Source of the DNA: Phycisphaeraceae bacterium
GTDB taxonomy: Bacteria; Planctomycetota; Phycisphaerae; Phycisphaerales; UBA1924
Direction: 5' to 3'
NCBI GenBank assembly: GCA_015200025.1
Contig: CP054186.1
Coordinates: 2,182,001-2,246,000 of the forward strand
Length of the DNA stretch: 64,000 nucleotides
Within the stretch, counting starts at the first letter, position 1. Each line of letters begins with the position of its first letter. The position numbers and the translations under genes are program-made. The notes under the pieces are model-generated. The model ran no database searches and was not told the DNA's origin. It saw nothing but the letters and a program-made list of their open reading frames with translations. Shown here piece by piece: positions 25,627 through 33,246 of this stretch.

Positions 25627-28600
25627 ATGGCATCGAAGTTCCTTGAGAGGTTGTCGCGGGGGATCGTCGTGTTCGACGGCGGGATGGGGACGCAGATCCA
25701 CAAGGTGGACCTGTCGGTGGACGGGGATTACTGCGGGTGCGAGAACTGCACGGACATCCTGGCGAAGACCAGGCCGGACGTGATCGGCGCGATCCACGAC
25801 CGGTATCTCGAGGCCGGTGCGGACGTGGTGGAGACGGACTCGTTCGGGGCGAGCCCGCTGGTGCTGGGGGAGTTCGGGATCTCGGAGCGGTCGTACGAGA
25901 TCGCGCGGGCGGCGGGGGAGGTGGCCCGGGCGTCGGCGGACCGTTTCACGACGAAGGACAAGCCGCGGTTCGTGGCGGGCTCGATGGGCCCGGGGACGAA
26001 GCTGATCACGCTGGGGAACACGGACTGGGCGGCGATGCTCGCGTCGTACCGGGAGTGCGCGCGCGGGCTGCTCGACGGCGGGGTGGACCTGTTCATCATC
26101 GAGACGTGCCAGGACCTGCTGCAGGTCAAGTGCGCGGTGAACGCGGTGCTGGACGAGCTGGCGGCGCGGGGCAAGTCGGTGCTCGACGTGCCGGTGATGG
26201 TGAGCGTGACGATCGAGAGCACGGGGACGATGCTCTTGGGCTCGTCGATCGAGGCGGCGTCGGTGGCGTTGGCGGGGTACCCGATCCTGTCGCTGGGCTT
26301 GAACTGCGCGACGGGTCCGACGGAGATGGCCGAGCACGTGCACTGGCTGGGGAAGCACTGGCGGGGCGGCGGCGGGAGGGTCGGGGGTCGGCGGGCGGGG
26401 CCGAACCTGTCGGTGATGCCCAACGCGGGGCTGCCGGTGCTGGTGGAGGGTCGGACGGAGTACCCGCTGCAGCCCGGGCCGTTCGTGGAGGCGATGGAGC
26501 GGTTCATCGGTCGTGACGGGGTGAACATCGTGGGGGGGTGCTGCGGGACGACGCCCGAGCACATCCGCCTGCTGACGGAGTGCGTGGAGAAGGCGGGGCG
26601 TCGCGGCGGAGGGGATGTCGTGGTCTCGGCGGGGGCTGGGGCGGGGGCTGGGGAAGAGGCTGAGTTACCCAAGGGGGCGACGTCGCTGTACTCGGTGGCG
26701 GAGTACCGGCAGCAGAACTCGTTCCTGATCGTGGGGGAGCGGATGAACGCGTCGGGTTCGCGGGCGTTCAAGAAGCTGTTGGAGGAGGAGGATTGGGACC
26801 GGATCGCGTCGTTGGCGAAGGAGCAGCTGCGCGAGGGGGCGCACGTGCTGGACCTGAACGTGGACTACGCGGGGCGGGACAACCCGCGGGACATGGCCGA
26901 GATTGTCAAGCGTGTGGTGCGGCAGGTGGACGCGCCGCTCATGCTCGACTCGACGCAGGTGCGGACGATCGAGGCGGGGCTGAGGCACGCGGGGGGCAAG
27001 TGCGTCATCAACTCGGCGAACTTCGAGGACGGGGAGGCGAAGTTTGACGAGGTCCTGCGGCTGGCGAGGACGTTCGGGGCGGCGGTGGTGATCGGGTCGA
27101 TCGACGAGGACAAGCAGGCGTCGATGGCCCGGACGGCGGACCGGAAGGTCTCGATCGCGCGTCGCGGGCTCGATCGGGCGGTCGAGGTCTTCGGGATGGA
27201 CCCCGCGGACGTGCTGTTCGACCCGCTGGTGCTCCCGATCTCGACGGGGATGGAGAGCGACCGGCGGAGCGGGCTCGAGCTGATCGAGGCGGTCGGGCGG
27301 ATCCGCGAGGAGATGCCCGAGTGCCAGACGGTGGTGGGGCTGTCGAACGTCTCGTTCGGGCTGAACCCGGCGGCGAGGCTCGTGCTCAACTCGGCGTTCC
27401 TGCACGAGCTGCGGGAGGCCGGGCTGACGGGGGCGATCGTTCACGCGGGGAAGATCCTGCCGAGGAACAAGATCCCCGACGATCAGTGGTCGGCGGCGCT
27501 GGACCTGATCTACGACCGGCGTGAGGGCGGGGACCCCTTGGCGCGGTTCATCGGGCTTTTCAAGGACGCGGCGGCGGCGACGGTGAAGCGCGAGACCGCG
27601 AGCCTGACGGTCGAGGAGCGGCTGCGGGCGCACATCATCGACGGGGAGAAGCAGGGGCTCAAGGAGACGCTGGCGTCGGCGTTGGAGAAGTACCGTCCGC
27701 TCGAGATCATCAACGACCACCTGCTGGAGGGGATGAAGACGGTGGGCGAGCTGTTCGGGTCGGGTCGGATGCAGCTGCCCTTTGTGCTCCAATCGGCCGA
27801 GGTGATGAAGATGGCGGTGGCGGAGCTCGAGCCCCTGATGGAGCGGGTGGCGGGTCAGACCAAGGGCTCGATCGTGCTGGCGACGGTGAAGGGGGACGTG
27901 CACGACATCGGGAAGAACCTGGTGGACATCATCCTGACGAACAACGGGTACACGGTGCACAACCTGGGGATCAAGCAGACGCTGTCGCAGATCATGGCGG
28001 CGTACGAGCAGTACAAGCCCGACGCGGTGGGGCTGTCGGGGCTCCTGGTCAAGTCGGTGAACGTGATGGAGGAGAACATCGAGGAGCTCAACGGCGGGGG
28101 CGTGAAGCCCCGGCTGATCCTGGGCGGGGCGGCGTTGACGCGGCACTACTGCGAGGGGCACCTGCGGGGCAAGTACGCGGGGGCGTGCTATTACGGGAAG
28201 GACGCCTTCGACGGGCTGCGGATCATGGACCTGATCGTGTCGGGGCGCGAGGCGGAGCTGGCACGCGAGATCGACGATCGGCAGGGCAAGAGGTCCAAGG
28301 CCGAGGAGATGATCGTCAAGACCCGTGCGGAGAAGATCGCGTCGGCGAACCGCGGGGAGGGGGCCGGGGCCGGGGCGGTGGAGGCGGTCGCGGCGGCGCC
28401 GCGTTCGGTGGCTCCGGCGTCGTCGATCCCCGATCCGCCGTTCTGGGGATCCCGGGTGGTGGAGGGGATCGACCTGGAGGACGTGTACCCGTTCATCAAC
28501 CCGGTGGCGTTGTTCCGCGGGCAGTGGGGGTTCAAGAAGGGGGCGATGTCGGAGTCGGAGTACGGGGCGATGCTGGAGGACCGTGCGGCGCCGGTGTTCG

Positions 28601-29220
28601 AGCGTCTCAAGGCGCGGTGCCGGGCGGAGCGGATCCTTGAGCCCCGCGTGGTGTACGGGTATTTCGCGTGCAACAGCGAGGGTGACGACCTGATCGTGTG
28701 GGACGGGCCGGGGCGGGGCACGGAGAGGCTTCGGTTCCGGTTCCCGAGGCAGGCGGACAAGAAGAGGCTGTGCATCTCGGACTTCTTTGAGCCGGTGTCG
28801 TCGGGGCGGGCGGACGTGCTCGGGATGCACTGCGTGACGGTGGGTCGTCGTGCGAGCGAGGCGGCCAAGGCGTTGTACGCCGCGAACGAGTACCAGGAGT
28901 ATCTGTACCTTCACGGGATGGGGGTGGAGACGGCGGAGGCGTTGGCGGAGTTCTGGCACAAGCGGATGAGGCAGGAGCTGGGGATCGGGGGCGAGGACTC
29001 GCCGAAGATCCGCGACCTGTTCACGCAGCACTACCGCGGGAGCCGGTACAGCTTCGGGTACCCGGCGTGCCCGGACATGTCGGATCAGGAGAAGCTGTTC
29101 GCGTTGCTCGAGCCGGGGCGGATCGGGTGCGAGCTGACGGAGAACCACCAGATCGACCCGGAGCAGTCGACGAGCGCGATCATCGTGCATCACCCGGGGG
29201 CGAAGTACTTCAACGTGTGA
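25627..29220 (+). CDS. metH: Cobalamin-dependent methionine synthase
   Basis: A 1197-residue MetH with all modules. The homocysteine domain (about 1-330) has zinc ligands Cys227 (GLNCATGP) and Cys305-Cys306 (GGCCGTTPEH). The pterin domain (about 370-630) has VGERMNASGSR and LDLNVDYAGRDN. The cap and B12 domains (about 650-890) contain His759 of DVHDIGKN, the lower axial cobalt ligand. The C-terminal reactivation domain (about 950-1195) has RYSFGYPACPD, which binds S-adenosylmethionine. It transfers methyl from methyltetrahydrofolate to homocysteine. An Ala/Gly-rich linker lies near 345-355 and another near 915-935. The ATG has GATGAGG upstream. The gene converges on a FecCD permease gene only 4 bp away. 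Confidence 0.97.
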   Translation: MASKFLERLSRGIVVFDGGMGTQIHKVDLSVDGDYCGCENCTDILAKTRPDVIGAIHDRYLEAGADVVETDSFGASPLVLGEFGISERSYEIARAAGEVARASADRFTTKDKPRFVAGSMGPGTKLITLGNTDWAAMLASYRECARGLLDGGVDLFIIETCQDLLQVKCAVNAVLDELAARGKSVLDVPVMVSVTIESTGTMLLGSSIEAASVALAGYPILSLGLNCATGPTEMAEHVHWLGKHWRGGGGRVGGRRAGPNLSVMPNAGLPVLVEGRTEYPLQPGPFVEAMERFIGRDGVNIVGGCCGTTPEHIRLLTECVEKAGRRGGGDVVVSAGAGAGAGEEAELPKGATSLYSVAEYRQQNSFLIVGERMNASGSRAFKKLLEEEDWDRIASLAKEQLREGAHVLDLNVDYAGRDNPRDMAEIVKRVVRQVDAPLMLDSTQVRTIEAGLRHAGGKCVINSANFEDGEAKFDEVLRLARTFGAAVVIGSIDEDKQASMARTADRKVSIARRGLDRAVEVFGMDPADVLFDPLVLPISTGMESDRRSGLELIEAVGRIREEMPECQTVVGLSNVSFGLNPAARLVLNSAFLHELREAGLTGAIVHAGKILPRNKIPDDQWSAALDLIYDRREGGDPLARFIGLFKDAAAATVKRETASLTVEERLRAHIIDGEKQGLKETLASALEKYRPLEIINDHLLEGMKTVGELFGSGRMQLPFVLQSAEVMKMAVAELEPLMERVAGQTKGSIVLATVKGDVHDIGKNLVDIILTNNGYTVHNLGIKQTLSQIMAAYEQYKPDAVGLSGLLVKSVNVMEENIEELNGGGVKPRLILGGAALTRHYCEGHLRGKYAGACYYGKDAFDGLRIMDLIVSGREAELAREIDDRQGKRSKAEEMIVKTRAEKIASANRGEGAGAGAVEAVAAAPRSVAPASSIPDPPFWGSRVVEGIDLEDVYPFINPVALFRGQWGFKKGAMSESEYGAMLEDRAAPVFERLKARCRAERILEPRVVYGYFACNSEGDDLIVWDGPGRGTERLRFRFPRQADKKRLCISDFFEPVSSGRADVLGMHCVTVGRRASEAAKALYAANEYQEYLYLHGMGVETAEALAEFWHKRMRQELGIGGEDSPKIRDLFTQHYRGSRYSFGYPACPDMSDQEKLFALLEPGRIGCELTENHQIDPEQSTSAIIVHHPGAKYFNV

Positions 29221-29224
29221 CGCG

Positions 29225-30196
29225 TCAGCGGTCGGCGTGGTGGGGGCGGCGGAGGAGGGCGATCAGGAGGGGTCCCCCGAGCAGGCTGGTGATGACCCCG
29301 ATGGGGAGCCTTCCGGCGGAGGTGTCGAGGGCGCGGACGAGCGCGTCGGCGAGGACGACGAGGGTGGCGCCGGCGAGCGAGGAGCCGAGGATCAGCGGGC
29401 GGTGGGCTGGCCCGATGGCCAGGCGGACCAGGTGGGGGCAGACCAGGCCGACGAACCCGATGGGCCCCGCGAGGATGACGGCGGCGGCGGTGAGGGTGCC
29501 CGAGGCAAGGAAGAGGAAGACGCGGAGGCGGGCGAGCGGGACGCCGACGGAGACGGCCTCGTCGTCGCCCAGGCACGCGGCGTCGATGGTGGGCCCCAGG
29601 CGGACGGAAGCGGCGATGATCACGGCCGCGAGCGCGGCGAGCGAGGCGATCCGGCCCGGGGTGGTGCTCTCGTCGATGGAGCCCAGGAGCCAGCGGACGG
29701 TGGCGAGGCCCCGGTCCGGGAGGAGGCTCTGGAGCAGGAGCCCCGCCGCGGCGCACATGATGCTGATGATGACCCCAACGAGGACCATGGTGACGGGGTC
29801 GATCAGGCCCCGACGCCGGCTGAGCGAGTAGACGAGCGCCAGGGCGGCGATCGAGCCCAAGAGCGCGAGCGGGGCGGCCGGGAGGGCCTGGGTGTTGAGC
29901 GAGTACGCGACGAACGCGCCGGCGATGACGGCGAGCCCCGCCCCGGACGAGAGGCCCATGATGTCCGGTGAGGCCAGGGGGTTCCGCAGGAGGGCCTGGA
30001 GCAAGACCCCCCCCGCGCCCAGGGCGGCCCCGACGACCACCCCGACGCTCGCGCGGGTGAGGCGGAGGGACCACAGATCCGCGGAATCGGGGATCGAGAG
30101 CCCGCCGGGGCCGAGGGAGAGGCGGAGGACGATCGCGGCGAGACAGGCGGTGAAGAGGCCGAGGAGAACGGTGGATGTTCGGAGCGGTTTGAACAT
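29225..30196 (-). CDS. FecCD-family ABC permease (siderophore/haem/cobalamin type)
   Basis: A 323-residue inner-membrane protein with about ten hydrophobic helices, of the FecCD/BtuC type that imports iron chelates or cobalamin. Signatures are RLTRASVGVVVGAALGAGGVLLQALLRNPLASPDI (the start of helix 2 and following loop) and GFVGLVCPHLVRL. The start at 30196 is preferred (MFKPLRTSTVLLG); longer frames have no support. No ATPase or binding protein lies beside it. It converges on metH, and is divergent from atpC. The substrate is unknown; cobalamin is attractive because of metH but unproven. Confidence 0.88.
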   Translation of the reverse strand: MFKPLRTSTVLLGLFTACLAAIVLRLSLGPGGLSIPDSADLWSLRLTRASVGVVVGAALGAGGVLLQALLRNPLASPDIMGLSSGAGLAVIAGAFVAYSLNTQALPAAPLALLGSIAALALVYSLSRRRGLIDPVTMVLVGVIISIMCAAAGLLLQSLLPDRGLATVRWLLGSIDESTTPGRIASLAALAAVIIAASVRLGPTIDAACLGDDEAVSVGVPLARLRVFLFLASGTLTAAAVILAGPIGFVGLVCPHLVRLAIGPAHRPLILGSSLAGATLVVLADALVRALDTSAGRLPIGVITSLLGGPLLIALLRRPHHADR

Positions 30197-30296
30197 GTTG
30201 GGGCCGGCGAGATCCTGTGGCGGGGGCGAGGGCGGCGCGAGGGAAAGCGGCCGGGGTGGAGAATATGATGGGGACGGCCCGTACAGGAGACTGACC

Positions 30297-30740
30297 TTGG
30301 CGAAGAAGACGTTCCGTTGCCGCGTGGTGACCCCAACGGCGAGCCTGTTGGACGAATCGGCGGTGCACGTGCAGGTCCCCGCGTGGGACGGGTCGATGGG
30401 CGTGCTCCCGGGCCGGGCGGCTCTCTTGGCGAGGCTGGGGATCGGGGAGCTGCGGGTCGATTTCGCCGACGGGAGCAAGGGCGAGGGCGGGTCGCGGTCG
30501 TACTTCGTCGACGGGGGCGTGGCCCGGATGGCGGGGTCGGAGCTGATGATCCTCGCGGAACGGGCCGTCCCGGTCGAGAGCCTGGATGCGTCGGCGGCGC
30601 AGGCGGAGCTCCGCGCGGCGGAGGGGAAGAAGCCCGCGGCGGGGTCCAAGGACCCCGGCGGTGAGCAGGCCAAGATCAATCGGGAGAAGGACTCGGCGCG
30701 GACCAAGGTCCGGCTCTCGGGGCGCAAAGGCGGGATTTAA
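30297..30740 (+). CDS. atpC: ATP synthase F1 epsilon subunit
   Basis: A 147-residue epsilon subunit. The N-terminal beta-sandwich is clear: FRCRVVTPTASLLDESAVHVQVPAWDGSMGVLPGRAALLARLGIGELRV, followed by FVDGGVARMAGSELMILAERAV. The C-terminal helical part is rather hydrophilic (KKPAAGSKDPGGEQAK). The start is TTG at 30297 with AGGAG 7 bp upstream; no better start exists. It stands alone between a divergent permease gene and convergent smpB, whereas atpC usually ends an atp operon beside atpD. It couples rotor to catalytic head and can inhibit ATP hydrolysis. Confidence 0.85.
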   Translation: MAKKTFRCRVVTPTASLLDESAVHVQVPAWDGSMGVLPGRAALLARLGIGELRVDFADGSKGEGGSRSYFVDGGVARMAGSELMILAERAVPVESLDASAAQAELRAAEGKKPAAGSKDPGGEQAKINREKDSARTKVRLSGRKGGI

Positions 30741-30770
30741 CGACCCCACGGGACTTGGGTGGGTGGCGGC

Positions 30771-31250
30771 TCAGCGCGCCCTTTTCGAGATGGCCCGAGC
30801 GAGGTCGCGTTTGGACTCGCGGTCGGCGATGGCGCGACGCTTGTCGTGGGCCTGCTTGCCGCGCGCGACGCCCACGAGCACCTTGGCGTACCCGTTCTTG
30901 AAGTAGAGCTTGAGCGGGACGAGGGTCATGCCCTTGTCCTCGGCCTGTTTGGCGAGGCGGATGATCTCGCGCTTGTGGGCGAGGAGCCCGCGGGCTCGTT
31001 TGGGGTTGTGCTGCCGCGGGCCGGCGGGCCCGTAGGGCTGGATGTCGATCCCGAAGGCGGTGAGTTCGAGGGGCTGGGCGTTGGCGCGGACGTACCCGTC
31101 GGTGATGGTGGCGAGGCCCTGGCGGAGGGCCTTGACCTCGGGCCCGCGGAGGATGACGCCGCACTCGACGGTCTCGAGGATGTGGTAGTCGTGCCGGGCC
31201 TTGCGGTTCTCGATGACGCGGTCGTGGGTGGCGGCGGGCTTTTTGGCCAT
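30771..31250 (-). CDS. smpB: SsrA-binding protein SmpB
   Basis: A 159-residue tmRNA-binding protein that brings SsrA to stalled ribosomes. Signatures are VIENRKARHDYHILETVECGVILRGPEVKALR, then DIQPYGPAGPRQHNPKRARGLLAHKREI (family consensus with HxPxRxRKLLLHKxEI), and a basic tail ending SKRAR. Start is ATG at 31250; an ATG at 31259 would add MRQ. It is transcribed away from the potassium channel gene. The ssrA gene is not in the window. Confidence 0.95.
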   Translation of the reverse strand: MAKKPAATHDRVIENRKARHDYHILETVECGVILRGPEVKALRQGLATITDGYVRANAQPLELTAFGIDIQPYGPAGPRQHNPKRARGLLAHKREIIRLAKQAEDKGMTLVPLKLYFKNGYAKVLVGVARGKQAHDKRRAIADRESKRDLARAISKRAR

Positions 31251-31337
31251 CTGGCGCATTGTTGAGGGCCCGAGGGCCCGGGGCGAGGGACGGGCGAGGG
31301 TGGGGCGGGGGAGGGGCAGAATCGGTAGGATCGAGCG

Positions 31338-32294
31338 ATGGAGGACGGTCTTGCCAAGGACGGGGAGCGTGGCACGAGGACGCGGGAGCGGCTCCGGCTG
31401 ATGATGTTCGAGACCGGGCACCGGTCGAGCCGGGTGTTCAATACGGTGATGCTGGGGATGATCCTGCTCAGCGTGCTGACGATCAGTCTCGAGACGGTCG
31501 AATCGATCGCGTCCCGGCACGGGGGGCTGCTTCGGGCGGCGGAGTGGGGGTTCACGATCCTGTTCACGGCGGAGTACGTCACGCGGCTGGTCGTGGCCAA
31601 GCGTCGCCTGGGGTACGCGACGAGCTTCTTCGGGATCGTGGACGTGGTGGCGATCGCGCCGACGTACCTGACGCTGTTGGTCCCGGGGATGCACGAGCTG
31701 CTGGTGATCCGCTCGTTGCGGCTGGTCAGGCTGTTCCGCATCCTGAGGCTGGCGGAGTACGTGGGCGAGTCGGAGCATCTGGCGGCGGCGCTGCGGGCGA
31801 GCCGCCCGAAGATCGTGGTGTTCGTGATCACGCTGCTGACGGTGGTGGTGATCCTCGGCGCGGTGATGCACCTGGTTGAGGGGCCCGAGACCGGGTTCAC
31901 GAGCATCCCGCAGTCGATGTACTGGGCGGTGGTGACGATGACGACGGTGGGGTACGGCGACCTGATCCCCACGACGCCCGTGGGGAAGATGGTCGCGTCG
32001 GTGGTGATGATCCTGGGGTACGGGCTGTTGGCGGTCCCGACGGGGATCGTCACGTCGGAGTTGACGATGCGGAGCCGGCTCCGGGACCTCGCGGGCGGGG
32101 CCGACGCCGCCGGCCGGCGAACCGAGGGCGGGCGTGCGGAGGGTGGGGATGTGGAGGGTGGGCGCGACGGGGTGGGCGGGGTCGGCGGGCGGGTTGGGGT
32201 GGGTGACGCGGGGCGTGCGTGCCCCTCGTGCGGCGTCGGCGGGCACGCGGGCGACGCGAGGTACTGCCGGGTGTGCGGGGCTGGCCTTCTATGA
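31338..32294 (+). CDS. Voltage-gated K+ channel with C-terminal zinc ribbon
   Basis: A 318-residue six-helix ion channel. S4 carries regularly spaced Arg (RSLRLVRLFRILRL), and the pore has the potassium filter TMTTVGYGD. S1-S3 are recognisable (FNTVMLGMILLSVLTISLETV at the start). After S6 there is a Gly-rich linker with GGRAEGGDVEGG, then a short zinc-ribbon-like CPSCG...CRVCGAGLL with four Cys. The tail is unusual for a voltage-gated channel and could sense metal or bind a partner. Start is ATG at 31338. It is divergent from smpB. Confidence 0.88.
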   Translation: MEDGLAKDGERGTRTRERLRLMMFETGHRSSRVFNTVMLGMILLSVLTISLETVESIASRHGGLLRAAEWGFTILFTAEYVTRLVVAKRRLGYATSFFGIVDVVAIAPTYLTLLVPGMHELLVIRSLRLVRLFRILRLAEYVGESEHLAAALRASRPKIVVFVITLLTVVVILGAVMHLVEGPETGFTSIPQSMYWAVVTMTTVGYGDLIPTTPVGKMVASVVMILGYGLLAVPTGIVTSELTMRSRLRDLAGGADAAGRRTEGGRAEGGDVEGGRDGVGGVGGRVGVGDAGRACPSCGVGGHAGDARYCRVCGAGLL

Positions 32295-32349
32295 CCATGC
32301 AGCGACAGCGGATGTGTACAGTCGAGATCCAAGCGCGGAGGCTGACGTG

Positions 32350-33066
32350 ATGAAGCTGACTCGGAACGACCTGGGTGTGTGCGTGGGGGTGCCCGGGGTG
32401 GGCGAGGTGCACGTGCGGCACATCATCGGGGTCGGGATGAACTACGCCGAGCACGCGCGGGAGCAGGGCAAGGAGCCCCCGACGAGGCCGGTGTTCTTTA
32501 CGAAGAACCCGGCGTCGGCGGTGCTCGACGGGGACGTGGTGGTGATCCCCGAGGCGTGCCGGGACCGGCCGCAGGTCGATTTCGAGGCCGAGCTGGCGGT
32601 GGTCCTGGGCGTGGGGGGAAAGCCGGTCAAGGACGTGCCGCGTGAACGGGCGCTCGGGGCGGTGCTGGGCTACGCGTGCGCGAACGACGTGTCGGCCCGG
32701 TGGTGGCAGAAGGAAGGGTCGGGCGGGCAGTTCTACCGCGGCAAGAGCTTCGACACGTTCTGCCCGATCGGGCCGACGGTCGTCCCGGCGGCGGAGGTGG
32801 GCGACCCCGGGCGGTTGCGGATTGCCTGCCGGGTCAACGGCGTGACGATGCAGGACGGGACGACGGGCGACATGATCTTCGACGTGGCGACGCTGATCGC
32901 CGAGGCCTCGCGCGGGACGACGTTGCTGCCGGGGACGGTGATCCTGACGGGGACGCCCAGCGGCGTGGGCTTCGCGCGCACGCCCCCGGTCTTCCTCAAG
33001 GGCGGCGACGTGGTCGAAGTGGAGATCGAGGGACTCGGGGTGCTGAGGAATCCGGTGCGAGGGTGA
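32350..33066 (+). CDS. Fumarylacetoacetate hydrolase family protein
   Basis: A 238-residue enzyme of the FAH superfamily. It contains IGVGMNYAEHAREQ, then metal ligands Glu and Glu in VDFEAELAVVLG and Asp in CANDVSARWWQ; the substrate loop KSFDTFCPIGP and the LPGTVILTGTPSGVGFAR segment are conserved. Members hydrolyse C-C bonds or decarboxylate 2-oxo acids; the short form resembles oxaloacetate decarboxylase/acylpyruvase (FAHD1-like) more than true fumarylacetoacetase. The ATG at 32350 has GGAGG a little far upstream. Cytosolic. It follows the channel gene by 55 bp; no functional link to it is evident. Confidence 0.9.
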   Translation: MKLTRNDLGVCVGVPGVGEVHVRHIIGVGMNYAEHAREQGKEPPTRPVFFTKNPASAVLDGDVVVIPEACRDRPQVDFEAELAVVLGVGGKPVKDVPRERALGAVLGYACANDVSARWWQKEGSGGQFYRGKSFDTFCPIGPTVVPAAEVGDPGRLRIACRVNGVTMQDGTTGDMIFDVATLIAEASRGTTLLPGTVILTGTPSGVGFARTPPVFLKGGDVVEVEIEGLGVLRNPVRG

Positions 33067-33246
33067 TCGCGGCGTTGCGAGATCGCGCAGCCGAGGCGTG
33101 CGGCCGCCCCGCCGGGTCACGAAAAATCTGAGAATCCGGCTCGGGCCCGCGCGCCGTTGGCGCTAGTACGCATAAGGGCGTGCGGCGTCGTGTTGGCGTG
33201 GCGCGGACCCGAGAGTTTCCCGGGGTGGGGGAGAGAGGTCGTGACC

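Noticed and set aside
26665..29193. Long minus-strand open frame opposite metH
   Set aside because: His/Arg/Pro-rich shadow frame with no motifs; metH on the plus strand is complete and conserved.
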